DNA from: F23-D06 sp963643165
GTDB taxonomy: Bacteria > Bacteroidota > Bacteroidia > Bacteroidales > WCHB1-69
Length of the DNA: 31,489 nucleotides
Reading direction: 5' to 3'
Assembly (NCBI GenBank): GCA_963643165.1
Contig: CAVIJD010000027.1
Location: 1 to 31,489, forward strand
Part shown: positions 24,528 through 31,489 of the stretch, piece after piece
How the letters are laid out: every line of letters begins with the position of its first letter
Numbering within the stretch: position 1 is the stretch's first letter
The notes under the pieces: model-generated
What the model was told of the DNA's origin: nothing
Seen by the model: only the letters and a program-made list of their open reading frames with translations
Database searches by the model: none
Made by a program: the position numbers and the translations under genes

Positions 24528-25628
24528 TCAGTCTGTCATCCGCTGCAACTTCTTGGTTTTCTTGTCGCGGTGCATCTTCGAGATTTCATCGAAATTCATA
24601 GCAAAAGAAACGCTGTTGGGGGCGGCCCCGACAGCATAATGTTGCCGCGCAAACCCGACCCGGAATCCGGAGATGTTGATGTTGAGCCCATACGAGAACC
24701 CGGCCATCGAACGGCGCGCCAGCACTTTCATCTCCTGGTGCGTGTTGTGGTTGTAGGCCAGTTGTATAGAAAAATACTTGACGGGCTCTATTTCTATGCC
24801 GAAGATGAAATGGCGGAAAAGGTTGTCGAAGAATTGCGATGCCTTGGACGGATACTGCAAGCTGTCGGTTGCGACGTCTGTGGTGAGAAACGGATTTTCT
24901 TCGCCATAGTAGTTCATGTTCCAACGATACAACGAGTGCAAGGATATATGGTAGCGTATGGGCACATGCTTGAGCCGCTGCGAAAGCGCGAACTGCAAGT
25001 CAAACGGCACTCGTTCATAGTTGCCTTTGGTGAAAGGTTTGAGTTCACTTCCTATATTCTTGAATAGCAGGGTCATGGAGAGGTTTTGCTCGGGATTGTA
25101 ATAACTGCCCGCCACGTCGATGGCAAAGCCGAACGAAGTGTAACTTTCATAACTCGAGAGTAACAACTTGAGGTTGGCCCCCACATAGAAGTTGTGCGGC
25201 AAGGCATGCCCCCAGCCTACCGTCAGGGCATAGTCGCCGGCATTAAACTGTCCCGTCTCATTGCCGGCCTCGTCCGTGCCTTGAAAGGTACCATAGCCCA
25301 CATAGCGCATCTCGGCAAAGAGACTGCCAATTTTAGGCACACTATGGGCATAAAGCGCAGAAGCATAGCAATTGTGCGTAAAATAGTCGGTAAAATTGAG
25401 CACTAAGGTGTTGTTGTGCCGTGCGTCAAGGTACGAGGGATTGAGACTCAACAGTGCAGGGTCGCCGTCGTTAACGGATATCAGACTGTTTCCCAAAGCG
25501 ATCTGACGGGGCGCATAGCTGAGGCGGAGAAAATTATATACGTTTTTGCCGCCCGTTTGCGCCAAGGACATCAAGGTGCAGCAGAACAGACTACCCGTAA
25601 GGATTATATTTTGTAGTTTTCTGAGCAT
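24528..25628 (-). CDS. porQ: Type IX secretion system protein PorQ
   Basis: Predicted outer-membrane beta-barrel protein (366 residues) needed by the T9SS in Porphyromonas gingivalis for cargo attachment. A signal peptide (MLRKLQNIILTGSLFCCTLM to LAQ) is followed by the typical PorQ start NVYNFLRLSYAPRQIALGN and SLNPSYLD. Alternating beta-strand segments run to the end, with GFSYGLNINISGFRVGFARQ close to the C-terminus. The basic DKKTKKLQR tail is a little unusual. The frame is open to 25658, but ATG 25628 begins the signal peptide and follows the -7 box. It fits the T9SS cargo seen elsewhere in the window. Confidence 0.9.
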   Translation of the reverse strand: MLRKLQNIILTGSLFCCTLMSLAQTGGKNVYNFLRLSYAPRQIALGNSLISVNDGDPALLSLNPSYLDARHNNTLVLNFTDYFTHNCYASALYAHSVPKIGSLFAEMRYVGYGTFQGTDEAGNETGQFNAGDYALTVGWGHALPHNFYVGANLKLLLSSYESYTSFGFAIDVAGSYYNPEQNLSMTLLFKNIGSELKPFTKGNYERVPFDLQFALSQRLKHVPIRYHISLHSLYRWNMNYYGEENPFLTTDVATDSLQYPSKASQFFDNLFRHFIFGIEIEPVKYFSIQLAYNHNTHQEMKVLARRSMAGFSYGLNINISGFRVGFARQHYAVGAAPNSVSFAMNFDEISKMHRDKKTKKLQRMTD

Positions 25629-25637
25629 AAAAACGTG

Positions 25638-25645
25638 CAAAAGTA
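25638..25645 (-). promoter_or_regulatory. -7 box for porQ
   Basis: The minus strand reads TACTTTTG, 10 bases upstream of the ATG at 25628. It indicates that porQ is transcribed separately from the operon before it, with a very short leader. Confidence 0.55.
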
Positions 25646-25701
25646 CAAAAAAATGCAAGGTCTCTCATATCCGGTTCTTTTCCCGTGCAAGTCGTTTCCC
25701 G

Positions 25702-26916
25702 TCAATCTGGCTGTTCCGTGATGTTTTTGCGTAAGCGCATCTCATACTGAAACAATAAATTGCGCAGCGTATTGAGGGTCTCGGCGTTTGCCTCGAAAAG
25801 CGCCCCGTCTGCCCAGTCGGGAAGGTTTGCGTCAGGCATCCAGTGCCGTATGTTCTCTTTCAATGCTTTCCCGTTTTCCTCTTCACTCAGCCGGCAGGTG
25901 CCCCGTAGATATTGGAGGATACGCAGGCCGTCGGCCTTTTCGTGAAAAGCATGCACAAAATGGGGCAGGTCTTTCACGTTGTCACGAATAGGCTGCCAGA
26001 TGTTGCGCTGCCCGAATTGCTGCTCGAGGAAATGCAGGAAACTGTTGTCCAAATCGTGTTTGTACAATTCTGGCAACTGCCTGTAAGTCTCGGCAATGGC
26101 ACAGAATGCCGTATGCGGATAGATGGGGCAGCCTGACCACTCGCCCGCGCGTCCCTTGAGCAATGCCGGTCCGGTGCCGAAGACGACCCGGCTGGAATAG
26201 CGCGGCGACGGATAGACACAGGTGTCACAATAAAGCCCAATAACACTCATCTTGCGCAATTTCTGCAGCAAGTAGAAGTCTTCGCCGCTTTTGAGAGGCG
26301 GAAATCCGCCGATCTTGCGCAGTGCTCCAATGCGAACGGCAATAGCAGACCCTAAAGCGGTAAAGCAGAACGGGCTGTCTATTGTCATCAGGTTTATGGC
26401 ATAGTTACGCATGTAGAGTTCATACCGCAAAATGGCGCGGTTTTGCTGTTCGTCGCTGCCCAACGGGTGATAATAGGGCAATGCCACGGCCGCCATTTTG
26501 GGGTGCTTGTCAAAAAAGTCAGCAACAGCCTGCAAGTAGCCCTCGGGCACGCCGGTGTCAGCATCCAGGCTGACGAGGATGTCCTCGGGCGCGGCTTGCG
26601 CCATAATGTTGTCCGAAAGTATTTTGCGGGCCATACCCACGCCGCCGTTCTTGCCTTGCCAACCTTTTCCCGGAGAGGAATAGTCGAGCACACGTACCGG
26701 CAGCGGCGCACTATGATGCAGATAGTGCAACAGCCGACTGTTGCTTTCGCATATCCGGCGTTTTTCAGGGATATCCCAATAGCTTTCGGACTGATTTACA
26801 CAAACATGCACCTCAAAAGCGATGTTGCATTGCTGGCACGACAAGTCGAGGAGTGTCTTTGGCAGGCTCTCCTCTTCGTCCATGGCGGGAATGGCGACGT
26901 ATAAATGAGCCGCCAT
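25702..26916 (-). CDS. Family 2 glycosyltransferase
   Basis: Cytoplasmic enzyme of 404 residues with a GT-A fold start: VAIPAMDEEESLPKTLLDL (about 7-25), followed by the nucleotide-sugar and metal motif SLDADTGVPEGYL (about 115-127). GSAIAVRIGALRKIGGFPPLKSGEDFYLL is the usual acceptor-side region with the ED pair. No membrane segment is evident. The donor and acceptor are unknown; surface polysaccharide or glycoprotein modification is likely. It follows the inhibitor gene by 3 bases and is the last gene of the serS operon. Confidence 0.85.
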   Translation of the reverse strand: MAAHLYVAIPAMDEEESLPKTLLDLSCQQCNIAFEVHVCVNQSESYWDIPEKRRICESNSRLLHYLHHSAPLPVRVLDYSSPGKGWQGKNGGVGMARKILSDNIMAQAAPEDILVSLDADTGVPEGYLQAVADFFDKHPKMAAVALPYYHPLGSDEQQNRAILRYELYMRNYAINLMTIDSPFCFTALGSAIAVRIGALRKIGGFPPLKSGEDFYLLQKLRKMSVIGLYCDTCVYPSPRYSSRVVFGTGPALLKGRAGEWSGCPIYPHTAFCAIAETYRQLPELYKHDLDNSFLHFLEQQFGQRNIWQPIRDNVKDLPHFVHAFHEKADGLRILQYLRGTCRLSEEENGKALKENIRHWMPDANLPDWADGALFEANAETLNTLRNLLFQYEMRLRKNITEQPD

Positions 26917-26919
26917 CGC

Positions 26920-27306
26920 TTATTTTACCGTAACCGTGACATTGCGCGTCTTGATGGCCTCTTCAGGTATGTTTCGGGCATAGATGAATTTCAAGGTCTG
27001 CGTTCCTTTCTCTTTTGCCGTGAATTTCCAAAAAAGAAGCGATGAGGCCCCGACCATATTCTTGGGAGCGTGGTTCTCGTAACGTTTGTCGGTAGAGTCC
27101 ACCACGGTAATCTCGTCACCGTTCACCAGTTGCCACCAATAACCCGTGGAGGCATTGGTCCGGAACTCTATCTCACACGACTGCCCGGCCTGCAGTTCCA
27201 CCGTGTCCGTCTCGCGATTTACGGAAATGAGTTTCTTCTGCGGATGACAGGCCGTGACCAGCCCGAGGAGGATAACAAAACAGAGAACTTTCTTGACTGA
27301 CTTCAT
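26920..27306 (-). CDS. I42-type (chagasin-like) protease inhibitor lipoprotein
   Basis: Predicted lipoprotein of 128 residues. The signal ends in a lipobox, LVTAC (Cys20), so it should be lipidated and face the periplasm or cell surface. The fold of inhibitors of papain-type cysteine proteases is suggested by the loop NASTGYWW (usual NPTTGY), MVGASSLLFWKF (the second loop) and a final IYAR segment where chagasins have RPW. The last loop is weak, so inhibitory activity is uncertain. It may protect the cell from its own secreted proteases. The start ATG 27306 is preferred to the upstream one at 27351, which lies within ksgA. Confidence 0.8.
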   Translation of the reverse strand: MKSVKKVLCFVILLGLVTACHPQKKLISVNRETDTVELQAGQSCEIEFRTNASTGYWWQLVNGDEITVVDSTDKRYENHAPKNMVGASSLLFWKFTAKEKGTQTLKFIYARNIPEEAIKTRNVTVTVK

Positions 27307-27320
27307 GATATGCAGTTTTT

Positions 27321-28109
27321 TTAAGATGTTGACTTTTTGAGCATATTGCAAAGCCGGACGTAGTCTTGCACAGACAGTTGTTCAGCCCGTAGGGTAAAAA
27401 TGGGGTCGGTGGCGGTTTCCTCCGGGAAAGGCAATGCGCGCAGAGCGTTGCGCAGCGTCTTGCGCCGGTAGTTGAAAGCGGTTTTTACCAGCAACCGGAA
27501 TGTCTTCTCATCGCAGTCAAGCCGCTTGTTGAAGTTGCGCACCAGTCTGACGACGGCAGACTTCACTTTCGGCGGCGGCGTGAACTCATTTTCTGAAACA
27601 GTGAACAGGTACTCGGTGTCGTAATAGGCATTCAGCAAGACACTCAGGATGCCGTATTGCTTGGTGCCCGGCGCCGCCGTGACTCTTTCGGCCACCTCTT
27701 TCTGGAACATGCCCACGACCTCGACAATCTGGTCCTTGTATTCCAACACCTTGAACAGTATCTGGGAGGAGATGTTGTAAGGAAAGTTTCCGGCCACGAC
27801 AAACGGACCGGCATAGCGGGCGGACAAGTCGTATTTCAGAAAGTCGCCGGCAATGAGGTTGTCACCCAGTTGTGGGAAATATTTTTTCAAATAGGCCACC
27901 GACTCTTCATCAATTTCGATGACAGACACCTCTGACAACGGTTGTTGCAAAAGGTGGCGGGTAAGAACACCCATGCCCGGTCCTATTTCGAGCACCGGAG
28001 CGGTGTGCGTGAGGATGGAGCCGGCAATTCTTGCGGCAATCTCTTCGTTGTTCAGAAAATGTTGTCCTAACCTTTTCTTGGCTTGAACCTGATCGGGATT
28101 GTCAAACAT
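27321..28109 (-). CDS. rsmA: 16S rRNA (adenine1518-N6/adenine1519-N6) dimethyltransferase
   Basis: KsgA/RsmA methylates two adjacent adenines near the 3' end of 16S rRNA during late 30S assembly, using SAM. Visible: the N-terminal family motif KKRLGQHFLNN, SAM motif VLEIGPGMGVLTRHLL (about 39-54), acidic IEIDEESV, GDFLKYD, the catalytic NFPYNISS (about 108-115) and PPPKVKSAVVRL. Length is 262 residues, normal. The ATG at 28109 is preceded by AGGAG, an unusually good ribosome-binding site for this phylum, and fits better than the TTG at 28124. It lies 11 bases after the TPR gene stop. Confidence 0.96.
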   Translation of the reverse strand: MFDNPDQVQAKKRLGQHFLNNEEIAARIAGSILTHTAPVLEIGPGMGVLTRHLLQQPLSEVSVIEIDEESVAYLKKYFPQLGDNLIAGDFLKYDLSARYAGPFVVAGNFPYNISSQILFKVLEYKDQIVEVVGMFQKEVAERVTAAPGTKQYGILSVLLNAYYDTEYLFTVSENEFTPPPKVKSAVVRLVRNFNKRLDCDEKTFRLLVKTAFNYRRKTLRNALRALPFPEETATDPIFTLRAEQLSVQDYVRLCNMLKKSTS

Positions 28110-28120
28110 ACAGACTCCTT

Positions 28121-29989
28121 TCAAAACTGTTCCACATTGTCGCCACGGAGCGCCCGGTAGTGCTTGCGCGCCTCCACCACATACAAACTTCCGCTATAGT
28201 TCTGTATAATCTTCATATAGTATTCCATAGCCTTTGGTATGTCTTTTAGATAATATTCGTAAAGCTCTGCCAGTTGATAGACGGCATCGTCCGCCAGAAG
28301 CTCTTGTCCATGACTCTCTTCGATTTTTTTGAGGAGAGACTCGGCTTCCAGATAATTCTTCTGTTTTATCAAGAGCAGCGCTTTTTGGTACAACGCATCG
28401 TCAACCAGTGTTCCGAAAGGCGAGAGCAGCACCACAGAGTCCAAAACGGCCATAGCCTGTTCGTCCTTGTTCTGGAATATCAAGAAGTCGGCCTCCGCAT
28501 ATTTTTTCAAGGGCAGGTTGTCCGAAGTTTTCGTGAACAGCAACGAGACAGTGTCTTCCTCAGCCTCGTCCTCGTCGTCTTGATTGTCGGATATGAGGAG
28601 AGAAAAATAGATGGCATCATTGGCGATGAGCTTGGTTGTGGCGGCGCTGAGCACGTCAAGTTGGCTTTTTGCCCATTCAAACTCACCAATATAGAACGAC
28701 AGTTTAGCGTTTTTGAATTTAGCCTCATTTCCTAAGGCATCGTTTGGCATATCCTTGTCAACTTGTGAATAGTTGAGGGTGGCATCCCATACATTTCCGG
28801 TATAGAGCTGAATGTCGGCCAAATCGATTTTATACTGGTTCTTTTCTCTGGGGTCGCGGGTGTTGGCCATCGCCTTTTCGAGCAGTTGCATGGCCTCTTG
28901 CGGCTTGTTGACATAAAAGGCGAGCAGGTGTGCATATTTGCGGATCCAGTCCATGGTACCGGAGTGCAACCCGTTCTCTTCAATGGCTTTCTTAAAGTCC
29001 CTTTCAAGATTGAGGGCCTCCACCATCTTCACGGGAGAAGTTGATGTAAGTTGCAGATACCTGACATCCAGTATTTTAATCTTCGCAAGCGTGTAATTAT
29101 TCACGTCCTCGCCCTTAGAGATGATATAGTTCAGCGCTTCAACGGCGGTTTCGTAGTCTTTGTTGTCGGCAGCGATACAGGCCAGCTCGTAGGTCTTGGC
29201 ACCTTCGGTTTTGAGCCGTTTGTCGATAGCCTTGGCCAGAATCAGCGCATCGGCATAGTCTTTGTGCAACTGGTCAATCCAATAGAGGAGCGTCAGATAG
29301 CAGAGGTTAGAGGGGCTTTTCTGCAACTGCTTCTGCAATGTGATCCTGACGGTATTGTATTTTCGTCCGTCTTCGTCATCCACCAAAAGATTCTGAATGG
29401 CAGTCTGTGCCGGTTCCAAGTTCCCGCGGTTGTCGTCGCGCACCAATGCCAGAACCTCCTCCATGATTTTCTCTGTCTGGTTAAGATTCTGGTAGAGCCC
29501 TATCAATTCCTTAGACATCAGCAAGTCGTTATTGAGCAGTTTGCGCCCTTTCTTAATCGTTTCTACGGCATATTCATATTTCAGTTTGGCGTAGAAAGCG
29601 CTGTAAAGTTCCTGTACTGAATACTCCTTAGCCGGCAGGTTCTTCAGCAGGTCTTGATAGGTTTTCTCGGCTTTCTGCAAGTCGCGGCTTCGTTCATAAA
29701 CATAACCCAGGTCCACTTTGTACCGTTGCACATTCGGGAAATTCCGGATCTGTTTTTTTACCAGTTTCTCCAATTCCTCATACCGTTCCGTCTCCATAAG
29801 GGCGGAATAGTAATAATAGTAAATGTAAGAGTTGGGCTTTTTGGATTGTATTTTCTCAAAAAGGGTGATAGCTTTGTCAAACTCCCTGTCCTTGTAATAC
29901 TGCAGTGCCAATCTTTCGTCATCGCTTTGTTGGGCGCACAATGCACCGAAAGAGAGAACAAAAAGAAGGGAAAAGAGTATTTTTTTCAT
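28121..29989 (-). CDS. Secreted tetratricopeptide repeat protein
   Basis: Protein of 622 residues with a signal peptide (MKKILFSLLFVLSFGALCAQ). About a dozen TPR-like helical repeats follow, for example ALQYYKDREFDKAITLFEKI near the start and DAVYQLAELYEYYLKDIPKA near the end. An acidic stretch NQDDEDEAEEDT lies in the last third. TPRs bind other proteins; this one probably acts in the periplasm as a scaffold. It is widespread in Bacteroidota next to serS and ksgA, but I know of no experimentally shown role. It follows serS by 9 bases. Confidence 0.88.
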   Translation of the reverse strand: MKKILFSLLFVLSFGALCAQQSDDERLALQYYKDREFDKAITLFEKIQSKKPNSYIYYYYYSALMETERYEELEKLVKKQIRNFPNVQRYKVDLGYVYERSRDLQKAEKTYQDLLKNLPAKEYSVQELYSAFYAKLKYEYAVETIKKGRKLLNNDLLMSKELIGLYQNLNQTEKIMEEVLALVRDDNRGNLEPAQTAIQNLLVDDEDGRKYNTVRITLQKQLQKSPSNLCYLTLLYWIDQLHKDYADALILAKAIDKRLKTEGAKTYELACIAADNKDYETAVEALNYIISKGEDVNNYTLAKIKILDVRYLQLTSTSPVKMVEALNLERDFKKAIEENGLHSGTMDWIRKYAHLLAFYVNKPQEAMQLLEKAMANTRDPREKNQYKIDLADIQLYTGNVWDATLNYSQVDKDMPNDALGNEAKFKNAKLSFYIGEFEWAKSQLDVLSAATTKLIANDAIYFSLLISDNQDDEDEAEEDTVSLLFTKTSDNLPLKKYAEADFLIFQNKDEQAMAVLDSVVLLSPFGTLVDDALYQKALLLIKQKNYLEAESLLKKIEESHGQELLADDAVYQLAELYEYYLKDIPKAMEYYMKIIQNYSGSLYVVEARKHYRALRGDNVEQF

Positions 29990-29998
29990 GCGGGCAGG

Positions 29999-31270
29999 TT
30001 AGTTGATGATGTCAAAACGTGTATAGGGCCGCAGCACTTCGGGCACTATGATACCCTCGGGGGTCTGATAGTTCTCAAGGATGGCGGCGAGCACACGCGG
30101 GAGGGCCAATGCGCTGCCGTTAAGCGTATGGGCGAGTTTTGTCTTGCCCGTGGCATCTTTATAGCGCAATTTCAGACGGTTGGCCTGATAGGACTCAAAG
30201 TTGGACACGGAACTCACTTCCAACCACTTCTGCTGAGCCTTGGAGTAAACCTCCAAGTCGTAGGTCAGGGCTGACGTGAAGCTGATGTCGCCGCCACAAA
30301 GACGGAGCACACGGAACGGCAGTCCAAGTTTGGTGAGCAGTCCCTTGGCGTAGTCGGTCATTTTTTCCAACGTCTCATACGACCTCTCCGGGTGTTCGAT
30401 GACCACAATCTCGATTTTGTCAAATTGGTGCAGACGGTTCAGGCCTCGCACGTCTTTGCCGTAAGAGCCGGCCTCACGGCGGAAACAGGCGGAGTAGGCG
30501 CAATTCTTAATCGGGAAATCGCTCTCTTTCAAGATAACGTCGCGGTAAATGTTGGTGACAGGCACCTCGGCAGTAGGGATAAGGTAGAAGTTGTCAACTT
30601 GGCAATGATACATCTGCCCCTCTTTGTCCGGAAGTTGCCCTGTGCTGTAGGCTGAGGTCTCGTTGACCATATAAGGCGGCTGAATCTCCGTGAAACCGGC
30701 ACTGACAGCGCTGTCGAGGAAGAAATCTATCAAGGCACGCTGCATTCGGGCACCCTTGCCTTTATATACGGGGAAGCCCGCACCCGTGATTTTGTTGCCT
30801 AACTCAAAGTCTATGATGTCATATTTCTTTACCAAGTCCCAATGTGGCACGGCGTCCGGGCCGAGGTTGGAAGCGTCGCCCTCCGTATAGACAATCTCAT
30901 TGTCTTCCGCTCCTTTCCCGGGAACCACGGCTTTGTTTGGGAGATTTGGCAAAAGCACCATCTTGTTCTGCAGTTGGCTTTCCATATCCTGCAACTTGAC
31001 GCGGACCGACTTTTCCGTCTCCTTCAGCACAGCCATCGCCGACTTTATCGTTTCGGCCTCCTCTTTCTTGCCTTCTTTGAAAAGCTGCCCGATTTTTTTT
31101 GCGCCTTGGTTCTGTTCCATAAGGTTGTCGTCCAAACTTTTCTTCAAAGCCCGGTAGTCAGAATCGAGCCGGCAAATCTCGTTCACCGTTTCTGTGGCAT
31201 CGAAATTCTTGATTTTCAGTCTGTCAATTACTTCTTGAGGATTTTCGCGTAAAAGTTGTATCTGTAACAT
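29999..31270 (-). CDS. serS: Seryl-tRNA synthetase
   Basis: Class II aminoacyl-tRNA synthetase that attaches serine to tRNA-Ser (and to tRNA-Sec where present). The N-terminal antiparallel coiled coil (about 25-110, rich in Lys and Glu) grips the long variable arm of the tRNA. Motif 2 reads FRREAGSYGKDVRGLNRLHQF (one residue over the usual core) and motif 3 NGSALALPRVLAAILENYQ. Length is 423 residues, standard. The ATG at 31270 follows a -7 box at 31292-31299. It leads a minus-strand operon of five genes with 3-14 base gaps. Confidence 0.97.
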   Translation of the reverse strand: MLQIQLLRENPQEVIDRLKIKNFDATETVNEICRLDSDYRALKKSLDDNLMEQNQGAKKIGQLFKEGKKEEAETIKSAMAVLKETEKSVRVKLQDMESQLQNKMVLLPNLPNKAVVPGKGAEDNEIVYTEGDASNLGPDAVPHWDLVKKYDIIDFELGNKITGAGFPVYKGKGARMQRALIDFFLDSAVSAGFTEIQPPYMVNETSAYSTGQLPDKEGQMYHCQVDNFYLIPTAEVPVTNIYRDVILKESDFPIKNCAYSACFRREAGSYGKDVRGLNRLHQFDKIEIVVIEHPERSYETLEKMTDYAKGLLTKLGLPFRVLRLCGGDISFTSALTYDLEVYSKAQQKWLEVSSVSNFESYQANRLKLRYKDATGKTKLAHTLNGSALALPRVLAAILENYQTPEGIIVPEVLRPYTRFDIIN

Positions 31271-31291
31271 TTCTTCATGTTTTTAGGGGCG

Positions 31292-31299
31292 CAAAGATA
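31292..31299 (-). promoter_or_regulatory. -7 box of the serS operon
   Basis: The minus strand reads TATCTTTG, 21 bases before the serS ATG. It probably drives serS, the TPR gene, rsmA, the inhibitor gene and the glycosyltransferase gene. Confidence 0.6.
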
Positions 31300-31343
31300 C
31301 AAAATAGTTGTTAGTGCGGTGTAAAAATACACGGCTACCGCAC

Positions 31344-31378
31344 GAATTTAGAATTTAGAATGTAGAATGTAGAATGTA
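31344..31378 (+). repeat. 7-bp tandem repeat, five units, next to a GCGTTACGC palindrome
   Basis: GAATTTA twice, then GAATGTA three times, then GA and GCGTTACGCG. The first 20 bases of the window (AGAATTTAGAGGCGTTACGC) carry the same two parts. This is a dispersed extragenic repeat by inference. The rest of 31380-31489 shows no recognised gene; a hairpin CCGACGG-CTTCA-CCGTCGG lies at 31462-31480. Confidence 0.7.
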
Positions 31379-31489
31379 GAGCGTTACGCGTGTTGTTCTT
31401 TCTCTCTTTCCACGATGTTGACCCTCTTCGAGGACCTGTTTGACTCGGGGCGCGGCTTGCTCCGACGGCTTCACCGTCGGTTATGGTCA

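Noticed and set aside
31415..31489. Open frame beginning ATG at 31415 and running off the window
   Set aside because: Only 25 codons are visible, with no recognisable sequence, and it contains a strong hairpin; coding cannot be judged.
1..31489. CRISPR array, tRNA, rRNA or complete insertion sequence
   Set aside because: No regular repeat-spacer series, no cloverleaf-like tRNA sequence, no rRNA and no transposase frame was seen on either strand.

Overview
The window looks like a chromosomal segment of a Bacteroidota species, most likely order Bacteroidales and close to Prevotella-type oral or gut bacteria. This is inferred from gene content, not from any search. The pointers are: an M1 peptidase ending in a type IX secretion (T9SS) type A tail, a PorQ homologue, a gliding-motility type C-terminal domain, a MurF-alanine racemase fusion, an EFR1-type flavodoxin-ferredoxin, and TAnnTTTG -7 boxes in front of many genes. 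G+C is moderate in the housekeeping parts and visibly lower around 18.6-19.5 kb and 22.0-24.5 kb.

Layout. 63-2402 (-): secreted M1 peptidase. 2653-10200 (+): secreted carboxymuconolactone decarboxylase-cupin protein, MurF-Alr, secreted endonuclease/phosphatase-fold protein, FAD dehydrogenase, and the AzlC-AzlD amino-acid exporter. 10224-14034 (-): a tight operon read as M23-like membrane protein, PhoH, LpxK, purine nucleoside phosphorylase. 14058-24391: an accessory stretch full of broken genes. It holds a 5'-truncated C5-cytosine methyltransferase with a collapsed neighbour, an EFR1 protein, a glycine-rich surface protein with a shortened FISUMP-like end, an orphan OppB-type permease, a frameshifted secreted protein with a gliding-motility C-terminus, and four members of the AAA/DUF4143-type ATPase family, of which only one is intact. 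24528-25628 (-): PorQ. 25702-31270 (-): a compact operon read as SerRS, TPR protein, KsgA, I42-type protease inhibitor, family 2 glycosyltransferase. The window edges carry a heptamer repeat next to the palindrome GCGTTACGC.

How it fits together. The flanks are core functions: wall precursor synthesis, lipid A phosphorylation, nucleotide salvage, rRNA methylation and tRNA charging. T9SS parts and cargo are scattered through the window. The middle 10 kb is a decaying island. Several genes there keep both ends while the middle is missing, as if recurrent internal deletions had collapsed them. The ATPase genes carry repeats in their leaders, and the repeat differs between subtypes: three 33-bp-phased direct repeats, a 21-bp-arm inverted repeat whose half-site recurs before the intact gene, and a 10-bp-arm inverted repeat. 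This pairing of ATPase with leader repeat is the best candidate here for an undescribed self-regulating or selfish system. A second striking point is the M23-like protein, which has lost two usual catalytic histidines but keeps its zinc ligands.
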